The notes beneath the pieces were generated by a model. The model ran no database searches. It was not told where the DNA came from and was given only the letters and a program-made list of their open reading frames with translations. This document shows, piece after piece, positions 51,039 through 58,568 of a stretch of DNA of 64,000 bases; position 1 is the first letter of the stretch, and each line of letters opens with the position of its first letter. Source of the DNA: JAIBJN01 sp963811635 (GTDB taxonomy: Bacteria; Actinomycetota; Thermoleophilia; Gaiellales; Gaiellaceae); contig CAWESB010000008.1 in assembly GCA_963811635.1 (NCBI GenBank), forward strand, positions 62,001-126,000, given 5' to 3'. A program made the position numbers and the translations under genes.

Positions 51039-52433
51039 TCAGGAAGGGTTAGGCGTGGGTGAGGAGTCGGTAGCGGGGCCCTGAAAGCGCGCACGGACGC
51101 GGGTCCCGGGGCCGTCGAGGAGCTCGACCGATCCACCCCAGCGCTCGGCGAGCTCTGCCACGATCGCCAGGCCCAGGCCGGTGCCAGGTCCCGCCGCGCG
51201 CCCTTCGGCGCCGCGGTAGAAGCGCTCGAAGATCCGCTCCCGCTCGGCCGGCGGGATACCCGGGCCGGTGTCGGAGACCACGAAGCCGTCGGGATCGACC
51301 TCGACCTCGATGCGGGAGCCGGAGGGCGAGTAACGAATGGCGTTTTCGATCAGGTTGTCGAGGACGTGGGCGACGTCGGCAGGAGCGGCCCAGGCGTACC
51401 CCGAGCCGTCTGCGGCGATGACGAGGTCGTGCCCGGCCGTCGCGGCCGGCTCGGCCCAGCGTCTGCCTGCCGCGCGGACCGCGTCGCCGAGGTCGACGCG
51501 CTCCGGGCTCGCGTGGTCCGAAGAAGCGCGTGCGAGCGCGAGCAGGTCATCCACCAGCAAGCTCAGCCGGTCGAGCTCGGCCTCCGCCTTGGCGGCCTCG
51601 TCCGCGGCGGCCCCGCCCTCGCCCCGGATCGCCTCGAGGCGCAGCTTGATCCCCGTCAGCGGCGTGCGCAGCTGGTGGGAGGCGTTGGCGACGAAGTCCC
51701 TCTGTGCGGCGAGGTTGTCCGACAGCTCGCCGGCCATGCGGTTGAAGGAGCGGCCAAGCTCATCGAGCTCCTGCGGCCCTTCGGGCTCGACGCGCGCGTC
51801 GAGGTCGCCGCGCCCGAGCCGGCCCGCCGCGGTGCGGAGCTTCTCCACCGGCCTGGCGATCGACCCGGCGAGGATCCAGGCGAGGACGAGGCCGGCGAGA
51901 ACCACTGCGAGACCGATCAATGCGAGTGCCAGCCAGCTCGAGCGGACGCTCGCCTCGACCTCGCCCATCGGGGCGGAGACGCGGAGCGCGCCGATCGTCT
52001 GGTCGAGGTTGGTGACCGGGACGGTCACGAGCAACAGCTCCTCACCGAGCGTGTCGCTGTGCCGCCGACGTACGTCGATGCCCCCGCCCAGCGCCGCTTG
52101 GAACTCGGGCCGCTCGGCGGTCGCGAACGGCGTTCCCACTGCTGCGGCGCCCTCGGTGTCGGCGAGCAAGCCGCCCGTATCGCTCACGACGACGGTGCGG
52201 GCGGCGTCTCCGACGGTCGCGCCGTCGATCACCTCCTCGAGTCGCTCGGCCTCGCCGTCGTTCACGAGGCCGGAGACCCTCGAGGAGAGGACGGTGGCGT
52301 TGGCAACCACGTCCGACTCGAGCTCCGACGTCGCGCGCCGGTCGACGCTGAGCGCGAGCGGAACGGCGAGCGCGATCACCACCGCGGCCAGCAGGTAGGC
52401 CGCCGCGAGGACGAGGCGGGCGCGAAAGCTCAC
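51039..52433 (-). CDS. Sensor histidine kinase
   Basis: A 464-residue membrane kinase: TM1 (~7-28), an extracytoplasmic sensor of ~135 residues with a Cache-like ending (LLVTVPVTNLDQTIGALRVS), TM2 (~168-190), HAMP (SIARPVEKLRTAAGRLGRGD), HisKA with the phosphorylated His in NASHQLRTPLTG (about 253), and the ATPase domain (NAIRYSPSG, DTGPGIPPAERERIFERFY, GTGLGLAIVAEL). It overlaps the response regulator by 4 nt (ATGA). The genes after it encode acidic secreted proteins that may be its output or signal source. Confidence 0.93.
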   Translation of the reverse strand: MSFRARLVLAAAYLLAAVVIALAVPLALSVDRRATSELESDVVANATVLSSRVSGLVNDGEAERLEEVIDGATVGDAARTVVVSDTGGLLADTEGAAAVGTPFATAERPEFQAALGGGIDVRRRHSDTLGEELLLVTVPVTNLDQTIGALRVSAPMGEVEASVRSSWLALALIGLAVVLAGLVLAWILAGSIARPVEKLRTAAGRLGRGDLDARVEPEGPQELDELGRSFNRMAGELSDNLAAQRDFVANASHQLRTPLTGIKLRLEAIRGEGGAAADEAAKAEAELDRLSLLVDDLLALARASSDHASPERVDLGDAVRAAGRRWAEPAATAGHDLVIAADGSGYAWAAPADVAHVLDNLIENAIRYSPSGSRIEVEVDPDGFVVSDTGPGIPPAERERIFERFYRGAEGRAAGPGTGLGLAIVAELAERWGGSVELLDGPGTRVRARFQGPATDSSPTPNPS

Positions 52434-53116
52434 GCTTCGAAGCGGAAGCCGACGCCCCGGACCGTATGGATGTAGCGGGGCTCCGCCGGGTCGTCGCCGA
52501 GCTTCTTGCGCAATGCGCTCACGTGCACGTCGAGCGTCTTGGTCGAGCCGAACCAGGCGGGGTCCCAGACCTCGTGCACGAGCTCGTCGCGCTTCACGAG
52601 CTTGCCCGCGCGCTCGAGGAGGACGCGGAGCAGCTCGAACTCCTTCACCGTCAGCTCGAGCGGCTCGCCGGCGCGCGTCACCTCGTGGGTGTCGAGGTCC
52701 ATGCGCACGTCCCCGGCCTCGAGGACAGCGGCTCCGGGCTCGGCGGTGTCGCCGGCCCGGCGCAGCACCGCCCTGATCCGGGCCGCCAGCTCGGCCGCGC
52801 TGAAGGGTTTGGTGACGTAGTCGTCGGCACCCAGCTCGAGCCCGAGCACCCGGTCCATCTCCTCGCCGCGCGCGGTCAGCATGACCACCGGCGTCCGCGA
52901 GGTCTCCCGGATCCGGCGGAGGACGTCGCGCCCGTCTCCGTCCGGGAGCATCACGTCGAGGAGAACGAGGTCGGGCGAGCGGCTGTCGAAGAGTGCAAGG
53001 CCCTTCGCCGCCGTGTCGGCGACGATCGCGTCGAAGCCCTCGCGCCCGAGCGCGGCCGCGAGCGGCTCCGAGATCGCCCCTTCGTCCTCGATCAGCAGGA
53101 TCGTTCGCTTGGTCAT
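52430..53116 (-). CDS. OmpR/PhoB-family response regulator
   Basis: A 228-residue regulator: receiver domain (ILLIEDEGAISEPLAAALG, phospho-acceptor Asp in LVLLDVMLPDGDG, Lys in YVTKPF) and a winged-helix DNA-binding domain (LTVKEFELLRVLLER ... LDVHVSALRKKLGDD, YIHTVRGVGFRFE). ATG 53116 selected; the open frame upstream runs into the divergent glycosyltransferase. Partner of the kinase downstream. Confidence 0.95.
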   Translation of the reverse strand: MTKRTILLIEDEGAISEPLAAALGREGFDAIVADTAAKGLALFDSRSPDLVLLDVMLPDGDGRDVLRRIRETSRTPVVMLTARGEEMDRVLGLELGADDYVTKPFSAAELAARIRAVLRRAGDTAEPGAAVLEAGDVRMDLDTHEVTRAGEPLELTVKEFELLRVLLERAGKLVKRDELVHEVWDPAWFGSTKTLDVHVSALRKKLGDDPAEPRYIHTVRGVGFRFEA

Positions 53117-53173
53117 CCCCTCGGGACAGCGTAGGCGGAAGCCCCGCCGGCCGTTGCCGGGTAGCCTCGCCCG

Positions 53174-54415
53174 ATGCGCATCCTCGTCTGGCACGGCTAT
53201 CTGCTGGCGGGCACGGGCTCGAACGTCTACACGCGCCAGCTCGTCCGCGAGTGGCGGCGCGAGGGCCACGACGTGACCGTGCTCTCCCAGGAGCCGCATC
53301 CCGAGCACTACGACCTCGGCGGCGCCGCCACCGTGCGCCCAGACGTCGGCGGTCTCCTGCCCGTGTTCGTGCTGGACGAATACGAGGGCTACGAGGTCAA
53401 GCTTGTCCAGGAATGCAGCCGGGCGGAGCTCGACGCGTGGGTCGAGGCGAACGCGGCCGCGGTGCGCGAGCGGCTGCCGGCCGACCTCGTCTTCGTCAAC
53501 CACGTCCTGCTCGGGGCGCCCGTCGGCGCGGCGGCCGGCGGCCGCTACATCGTCAAGGCGCACGGGTCCGAGCTCGAGTACTCGATGCGGGGTAACGAGG
53601 AGCTGTCACGGTGGGGCGAGAAGACACTGGTCGGCGCGGCGGCCGTCGTCGTCGGCTCCGCGCACATTCGCGAGGTCCTGGGCGAGGTCTGCGGCCACGT
53701 CGAGCGCGTGCACGAGATTCCGCCGGGTGTCGACGTCGAGCTCTGGCGCCCGGCCCCCCGGGACGAGGCGCTTCGCGCGCTGCTCGACGAGGCTCGGAGC
53801 GACCCGCCCAACCCCGGGAACGCGAACGAGCGCCTTCCCGACGAGGGGAATGACGGTCGCCTGAGGGCATTCCTGGCCGGCGACCGGCCCACGGTCGTCT
53901 ACTTCGGGAAGCTGATCGAGAACAAGGGAGTCCAGCTGCTGCTCGAGTCGCTGGACGGCCTGGACGCCCGCGCGGTGATCGTCGGCTTCGGCGACTACCG
54001 CGAGGAGCTCGAGCGCCTGGCCCAGGGCCGTGACGCGCTCTTCACGGGCCCGCTCGAGCACCGGCATCTCGTTCACCTCCTCGCGCTCGCGGACGCTGCC
54101 GTCGTCCCGTCCATCTTCCCGGAGGCGTTCGGCATGGTCGCCGCCGAGGCCGCGGCGGCGGGCTGCCCGCCGGTCGTCGCCGACCACAGCGGGCTCGCCG
54201 AGATCGCCGCGGGCCTGCGCGACCATTACCCGCCCCGGCTCGCGCACCTGGCGAGCTTCCCGAAGGGCGACGCCGCCGCGCTCCACGCCCGCCTCGGGGA
54301 ACAGCTCGCGCTCGGCCCGGCGGAGCGTGCCGAGCTTCGCGCGGCAGCGAGGCAGGCGACCGTCGACCTCTGGAGCTGGACGAGCGTGGCCCGCCGAATC
54401 CTCGAGGTGGCCTGA
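53174..54415 (+). CDS. Glycosyltransferase family 4 protein
   Basis: A 413-residue GT-B enzyme. The N-terminal lobe begins ILVWHGYLLAGTGSNVYTRQL (acceptor-site glycine motif), and the donor lobe holds VVYFGKLIENKGVQLLLESL and the EX7E pair in FPEAFGMVAAEA, typical of retaining GT4 transferases using UDP/GDP sugars. Likely makes a surface glycan or glycolipid; the acceptor is unknown. It stands alone, followed by a strong terminator. Confidence 0.88.
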   Translation: MRILVWHGYLLAGTGSNVYTRQLVREWRREGHDVTVLSQEPHPEHYDLGGAATVRPDVGGLLPVFVLDEYEGYEVKLVQECSRAELDAWVEANAAAVRERLPADLVFVNHVLLGAPVGAAAGGRYIVKAHGSELEYSMRGNEELSRWGEKTLVGAAAVVVGSAHIREVLGEVCGHVERVHEIPPGVDVELWRPAPRDEALRALLDEARSDPPNPGNANERLPDEGNDGRLRAFLAGDRPTVVYFGKLIENKGVQLLLESLDGLDARAVIVGFGDYREELERLAQGRDALFTGPLEHRHLVHLLALADAAVVPSIFPEAFGMVAAEAAAAGCPPVVADHSGLAEIAAGLRDHYPPRLAHLASFPKGDAAALHARLGEQLALGPAERAELRAAARQATVDLWSWTSVARRILEVA

Positions 54416-54420
54416 GGCGA

Positions 54421-54453
54421 GGGGCGGCCGGCGGTCGCCGGCCGCCCCTTTCC
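54421..54453 (+). terminator. Strong intrinsic terminator after the glycosyltransferase
   Basis: GGGGCGGCCGGCG (54421-54433) and CGCCGGCCGCCCC (54436-54448) form a perfect 13-bp palindrome followed by TTTCC. It lies between convergent genes and could end transcription from both sides. Confidence 0.8.
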
Positions 54454-54461
54454 TCGCGGCC

Positions 54462-55397
54462 TCAGGGGCCGCTGGCGACATTCGCGGCGCCGCGGGTGAG
54501 GGTCGTCGTGAAGACCCAGTCCGAGGCCGCGTCGTTTGCGTCCTTCCCGTCCGGAATGCGGCTGAGCGATCCAGCGGTCGTGTTCGAGTCGGCCACGGTC
54601 GCAGGCAGGAGCGTTCCCTCGACGAGGTTGTACGTCGTCCCGCCGATCACCGCTGCGGTGATCCCGCCCTCGTAGGAGAGTGCGTCCAAGAGGGCTCCGT
54701 CCGCGCCGATCAGGGCAAGGCCGTCGGGGGCGCCGTTCTGCGCGTCGCCGGCGACAACGAGGTAGCCGCCGGGAGCGAGCGTGCCCGTGAGCGCCTCGCG
54801 CGCGTACTCCGCCGAGTCCGCTCCGTCGACGTAGACGAGCGAGATTCCGGCGAGGTCGATCGGGGTCGAGCCCGTGTTCTTCAGCTCGACGAAGCCGTCG
54901 CCGTCGGCGCCGACCTGGTCGTAGTCCACCTCGTTGATGACCAGGCCTCCGGTGGGCGGAGGAGGCGGCGGGGGCGGAGGCGGCGAGCCGCCCGCGACAC
55001 AGCGGAACAGCACCGTGTCGTCGCCGGCGAAGTCGAGCTCGACCGCGCCCGCCTGGCCACCGTCGGTGGCGCAAGCGATCCCGGCGAGGTCGCCGAGCTT
55101 TGACAGCCCGGCGCCCGGGTCGCCCTTCGGGCCTTGCGGCCCGGCGGGGCCGGGCGGGCCCGCGGGTCCTGCGACGTTCCAGGACACCGCCGACTCCCGC
55201 GCGCGGCAGGCGCTCGCCGACGAGACGAGGCGTACCCAGCCGCCGTTCGGGTGTCGGCAGGCGTAGATGACCTCGTCTGCGGCCGCCGCCGCGGCGATCC
55301 TGGCGTTCTTCCCCACCGCGAGCGCGCCCCCCGTGGCCAGGGCTAGCACCAGCACGGCGGCGAGGGCGACGAGCGCACGCATGCGTGTGATCCTCAT
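54462..55397 (-). CDS. Secreted protein with collagen-like segment and lamin-tail domain
   Basis: A 311-residue exported protein. Signal peptide (RALVALAAVLVLALATGGALA), a ~60-residue domain with two Cys (VIYACRHPNGGWVRLVSSAS), a short collagen-type G-x-y run (GPAGPPGPAGPQGPKGDPG), a second Cys-bearing domain, a polyproline spacer and a C-terminal lamin-tail (LTD) domain, LVINEVDYDQVGADGDGFVE through GYLVVAGDAQNGAPDG. LTDs occur on bacterial surface and nuclease proteins. GGAGA precedes ATG 55397. Probably a surface structural or binding protein. Confidence 0.78.
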   Translation of the reverse strand: MRITRMRALVALAAVLVLALATGGALAVGKNARIAAAAAADEVIYACRHPNGGWVRLVSSASACRARESAVSWNVAGPAGPPGPAGPQGPKGDPGAGLSKLGDLAGIACATDGGQAGAVELDFAGDDTVLFRCVAGGSPPPPPPPPPPTGGLVINEVDYDQVGADGDGFVELKNTGSTPIDLAGISLVYVDGADSAEYAREALTGTLAPGGYLVVAGDAQNGAPDGLALIGADGALLDALSYEGGITAAVIGGTTYNLVEGTLLPATVADSNTTAGSLSRIPDGKDANDAASDWVFTTTLTRGAANVASGP

Positions 55398-55542
55398 GGG
55401 TCTCCTTCCGGTCGACGTGACGCGACCGGAGATACCGCGGTCCGCCTGGCTGCCACCAGTGGCCGGAACGGCCGGGTCTGCCGGGAAGCGGCATGAACAC
55501 TGGGGCCTGTGGAGGGGGCGGCGCTCTCTCGGTGCGAACCCG

Positions 55543-56652
55543 TTACAGCTTGCCGCTGACGGGAAGCCCCGCCTCGAGCTGCCGCTGCTGGTCGGCCGTG
55601 AACGGCCCGTCCTGGAGCGCGGCGTCAAGCTGGCGCGACCGGAAGAGGTCGACGATGTAGCGCATCCGGTCGGCGAGCTCCGTCCAGTTGACGGCGGCGC
55701 TCACGGAGACCGGGCGGTCGGCGCCGTTGCGGCGGAGGAAGTCGAGCGTTTCCAGATCGTCCACCGGGTCGAGCAGCGCCGGATAGAGCGGCCCGCCCTT
55801 CGGCGCGGGGAGCTGCCGGCCGAGGACGAGCGTCTCGCCCGGAAGGTCGAGCGTCATCAGCTCCCGCGTGCACAGCTCCTCCCAGTGGCGCTCCGTCTCC
55901 TTCGCCGCCTCTCGGAGGACGACTCGCAGGGCCCCTCGGCAGACCGTTTGCAGCCCGCGCGGCAGGCGGCGGGCCGCCTCGTCCGCGGGGTCGAGGAGGG
56001 CCACTCGGATCGGCGCGTCGATCGAGCCGGCGATGAACGGCTGCAGCCGGATCTGCTCGTGGCGGCCGATGCGCGCGTTTGCCAGGAGCATGAGCTCCGC
56101 CTTCCGGTGCGGGTCGGGCTCCGCTCGTGCCATCGCGTAGCCGGCCAGTGCGAGCCGCAGTCGCGTCTGGCCCCCTCGCTCGCTCGCGCCCTCGGTGAGG
56201 CCCGCGCAGATGCGCAGCACGGCGGCCCCGTCGTCGTCCTCGTCGAGCGCTTCGATCGTCCGGGCGAAGACAGGGGCGAGCTCGCTGAAGACAGCGAGAT
56301 TCCCCGCGGTGATCAGCTCGCCGACGTTGTGGACGATCCGCCGGGCGATGTCGAGGACGATGTCCTTCGGGATGCTCGCGTCCGCGTTCACGCGCGCAAG
56401 CGCACGGTTTGCCCGCTCGATGCCTTGCTGAACCTGCGCCGAGTCGGCGAGCACGTGGCGGAAGGCCGTGGGCACCTCCTCGTCCCTGATGAAGCGCCCG
56501 GCGGTCCGCGAGGCCCAGGTGGCGAATGTGCACCAGTTCGCGTGCTCCGCCCCGAGGCGAGGCCGAAGAGCGACCGACAGGTCGTGGTAGCACTGGGTGA
56601 TCAGGAGGTTGCGCCTGATCGGATCGTCGGCGAGCCCGACGATCCAGGCCAC
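55543..56652 (-). CDS. Hypothetical protein, conserved actinobacterial style
   Basis: A 369-residue soluble, mostly helical protein with segments HANWCTFATWASRTAGRFIR and LELHLGRQ-like ETLVLGRQLPAPKGGPLYPA. I recall similar W-CTFATWAS proteins in actinobacteria but know no function. GTG 56652 is the working start, with GGAG a few bases upstream; the frame is open back to a TAA 60 nt earlier without another standard codon. No signal peptide or membrane helix. It follows, on the same strand, the tiny hydrophobic peptide gene at 56873. Confidence 0.7.
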   Translation of the reverse strand: MAWIVGLADDPIRRNLLITQCYHDLSVALRPRLGAEHANWCTFATWASRTAGRFIRDEEVPTAFRHVLADSAQVQQGIERANRALARVNADASIPKDIVLDIARRIVHNVGELITAGNLAVFSELAPVFARTIEALDEDDDGAAVLRICAGLTEGASERGGQTRLRLALAGYAMARAEPDPHRKAELMLLANARIGRHEQIRLQPFIAGSIDAPIRVALLDPADEAARRLPRGLQTVCRGALRVVLREAAKETERHWEELCTRELMTLDLPGETLVLGRQLPAPKGGPLYPALLDPVDDLETLDFLRRNGADRPVSVSAAVNWTELADRMRYIVDLFRSRQLDAALQDGPFTADQQRQLEAGLPVSGKL

Positions 56653-56799
56653 CCGCTCCGGGGACGTCGGCTCGCCGGGGGGCCGCTCGGTTATCTCTTC
56701 GCCCTCGGAGGCGTCGCCATGCCCGCCACGTTAGACGCCCGGCGGCTCGGCGCCCAGCTCCGTCCAGGCGAAAGACCCGAACTCATCGCCGAACGACGA

Positions 56800-56818
56800 A
56801 GGGCGCTGTCAGCGCCCT
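56800..56818 (-). terminator. First of two tandem hairpins after the tiny peptide gene
   Basis: AGGGCGCTG (56800-56808), one base, CAGCGCCCT (56810-56818): a perfect 9-bp palindrome. It is distal to the hairpin at 56836-56859 on the minus-strand transcript. Confidence 0.45.
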
Positions 56819-56835
56819 CGACTGTGTGAACACGA

Positions 56836-56859
56836 GGGCCGGCGACTGCTCGCCGGCCC
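56836..56859 (-). terminator. Second tandem hairpin, proximal to the tiny peptide gene
   Basis: GGGCCGGCGA (56836-56845) and TCGCCGGCCC (56850-56859) form a perfect 10-bp stem with a 4-nt loop, 14 nt after the peptide stop on the minus strand. No U-run follows, but the strength and place suit a terminator or a 3' stabiliser. Confidence 0.6.
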
Positions 56860-56872
56860 TGGTCCAATCCAC

Positions 56873-56938
56873 CTAGAAGATCAGGATCAGGATGACGATG
56901 ATGAGAATGATGACGAGCGTGCCAATGCCGATGTACAT
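56873..56938 (-). CDS. 21-residue hydrophobic membrane peptide
   Basis: ATG 56938, preceded by an ideal GGGAGGT, encodes MYIGIGTLVI followed by ten residues that are only Ile, Leu, Val or Phe, then TAG at 56873. I recognise MYIG-x-GTL-type tiny hydrophobic peptides from actinobacterial genomes; function unknown. It would be a single short transmembrane helix. It has its own hairpin terminators, indicating an independent small transcription unit. Confidence 0.65.
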   Translation of the reverse strand: MYIGIGTLVIILIIVILILIF

Positions 56939-57008
56939 ATTGACCTCCCTTCCAGACGCGAGAGAGATACCCGGGTAGTCGAAAGGGAAAACGTCCGCCT
57001 CTTCCGGC

Positions 57009-57995
57009 TCAGGCGACGCTGACCGTGACCCGGTGCACGCTGTTGTTGCCGTAGCCGAGCGCGTTCCAGACCGGCTGCTCAGGCTGGGCGCGGCCGGCGG
57101 CGTCGGTTGCCCGCGAGGCGAGCGCGTGTTCCCCGGCTTCGAGCTCGACCTCGACGCTCCAGGGCGTAAAGGCGTACGGGCCGAGCGGCTCGTCCAACGC
57201 CGTTTCGAGCCACGGCCCGGCGCCCGCTTGTAGGTCCACCCGCGCGATCGGCGCCGCGCTCCAGGCCACCCCGCGCACCGTGACGACGCCGGGCCCCGTC
57301 TGTATCGCCGTGATCAGGGAGCTGACGGCAAGCTCGCGGATCGCCGTTCCCTCGGGAGTCCCTTCGGCGCCGAAGAAGCAGTAGTCCTCCACCTGGAAGT
57401 AGCCGCGGAAGGGCTCGGTCACGAGCTCGACGCGTCGCAGCCACTTGACCGAGTCGACCGCGTAGTGGCCCGGGACGAGCGCCCGGAGCGGCCCGCCGAG
57501 ATCCTGCGGGATCGGCCCGCCCTCCACCTCCCAGGCGAGCAGGGTCGCCGGGTCGAGCGCCTTGGCGAGCGGGATCGCGCGGGCGAACGCGCCCTCGCCG
57601 TCGGCCCCGTGGAGGACGACCTCGACAGCACCCGTGAGAACGCCTGCCTGCTCGAGGACGAGGGCGAGCGGCGTGCCCGCCCACGCGGCCTGGCTGACGG
57701 CGCCCGCGCCCCATGGCACTCCCGGCACCTGGGGACTCAACTCGGCGCGCCGGTGGCCGGCGCACTCGAGGACAGCGTCCACGCTCCGCGCCGGCAGGGC
57801 GCGCAGCTCGTCGAGCCCGAGGGTCGCAGGCGACAGCACCGCGCCGCCGACCTCCACGAGCCAGCCGGACGCGCCGCCGACCGCAGGCGGGAAGTGGCTT
57901 CGCCGGAAGTGCAGGTCGAGCGGCGTCGAGCCCCGGCCGAGAGCCTCGAGCGGGGCGGGGCGGGGCTCGGGGCCGCGCGCGGTATCGGCAGGCAC
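57009..57995 (-). CDS. Sulfite-oxidase-like molybdopterin oxidoreductase
   Basis: A 328-residue protein with the sulfite oxidase fold: the molybdenum-ligating Cys in VLECAGHRRAEL, cofactor-binding residues in VPWGAGAVSQAAWAGTPL, and a C-terminal Mo-co dimerisation (Ig-like) domain (RGVAWSAAPIARVDLQAGAG). Plant-type SO and YedY relatives oxidise sulfite or reduce oxidised Met. No signal peptide and no heme domain, so it is cytoplasmic with an unknown electron acceptor. ATG 57995 chosen. Confidence 0.88.
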   Translation of the reverse strand: MPADTARGPEPRPAPLEALGRGSTPLDLHFRRSHFPPAVGGASGWLVEVGGAVLSPATLGLDELRALPARSVDAVLECAGHRRAELSPQVPGVPWGAGAVSQAAWAGTPLALVLEQAGVLTGAVEVVLHGADGEGAFARAIPLAKALDPATLLAWEVEGGPIPQDLGGPLRALVPGHYAVDSVKWLRRVELVTEPFRGYFQVEDYCFFGAEGTPEGTAIRELAVSSLITAIQTGPGVVTVRGVAWSAAPIARVDLQAGAGPWLETALDEPLGPYAFTPWSVEVELEAGEHALASRATDAAGRAQPEQPVWNALGYGNNSVHRVTVSVA

Positions 57996-58026
57996 CTCTC
58001 TCTTATAGGCCGATCCCGCGTTCCTG

Positions 58027-58506
58027 TCAGCCCGGATCGCCGGCCCGCGTGAACTCCATCACCCAGTTCGTCTCCCACGTTCCGCCGCCGTCGGCCGAGA
58101 ACGCCTGCTCCCAGCGTGGCGTCGGCGTGGTCACCCCGGACCAGGTGAAGCGCACGAGGATCGGCTTGCCGTCGAACGAGTCGGCGCCCTCGAAGACGCC
58201 CTCGTCGCCGTCGAACGAGCCGATCACGGGCGGGTCGAGGAGCCCCGAGCGGCGGGTGTCCGCCCAGTAGATCGACCACTTCTTCGCCTTCGGGTCGAAG
58301 AAGCGGAAGGACATGCCGATGAAGCCGCCCTCGTGTTCGGTCCTGAACTCGTCCTCGTTGCCGAGCCCGTCGAGCAGGGGCCTGGCGACGACCCTCGCGT
58401 CGAACTCGATCCAGTCGTCGGAGCCCTGCAGGCGCTCCCGCAGGTAGCGGTTGCGCACGTTCCAGCTGCCCATCCAGAAGTCGAAGTCGCGTGCCCCGTT
58501 CTGCAT
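58027..58506 (-). CDS. DUF1579-like hypothetical protein
   Basis: A 159-residue soluble beta-barrel-type protein with the family opening GARDFDFWMGSWNVRNRYL and closing WVMEFTRAGD. Such proteins bind small ligands in a lipocalin-like barrel; no enzyme function is known. It is divergent from the WYL regulator with only 62 nt between starts, including a palindrome, so it is probably controlled by that regulator. Confidence 0.75.
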   Translation of the reverse strand: MQNGARDFDFWMGSWNVRNRYLRERLQGSDDWIEFDARVVARPLLDGLGNEDEFRTEHEGGFIGMSFRFFDPKAKKWSIYWADTRRSGLLDPPVIGSFDGDEGVFEGADSFDGKPILVRFTWSGVTTPTPRWEQAFSADGGGTWETNWVMEFTRAGDPG

Positions 58507-58549
58507 CGAAACCTCCTGTCGCGTGGTTCCGCGACCGTAGCGAGCGAAT

Positions 58550-58566
58550 AGGGCGGATTCCGCCCT
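58550..58566. promoter_or_regulatory. Palindromic operator between DUF1579 and WYL genes
   Basis: AGGGCGG (58550-58556) ATT CCGCCCT (58560-58566), a perfect 7-bp inverted repeat 2 nt before the WYL start codon. With divergent genes on either side it is a good candidate for an autoregulatory site. Confidence 0.5.
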
Positions 58567-58568
58567 CT

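Noticed and set aside
56719..56829. 36-codon plus-strand ORF (MPATLDARRLGAQLRPG)
   Set aside because: No Shine-Dalgarno, and it runs through the tandem hairpins of the opposite-strand peptide gene; probably chance in GC-rich sequence.
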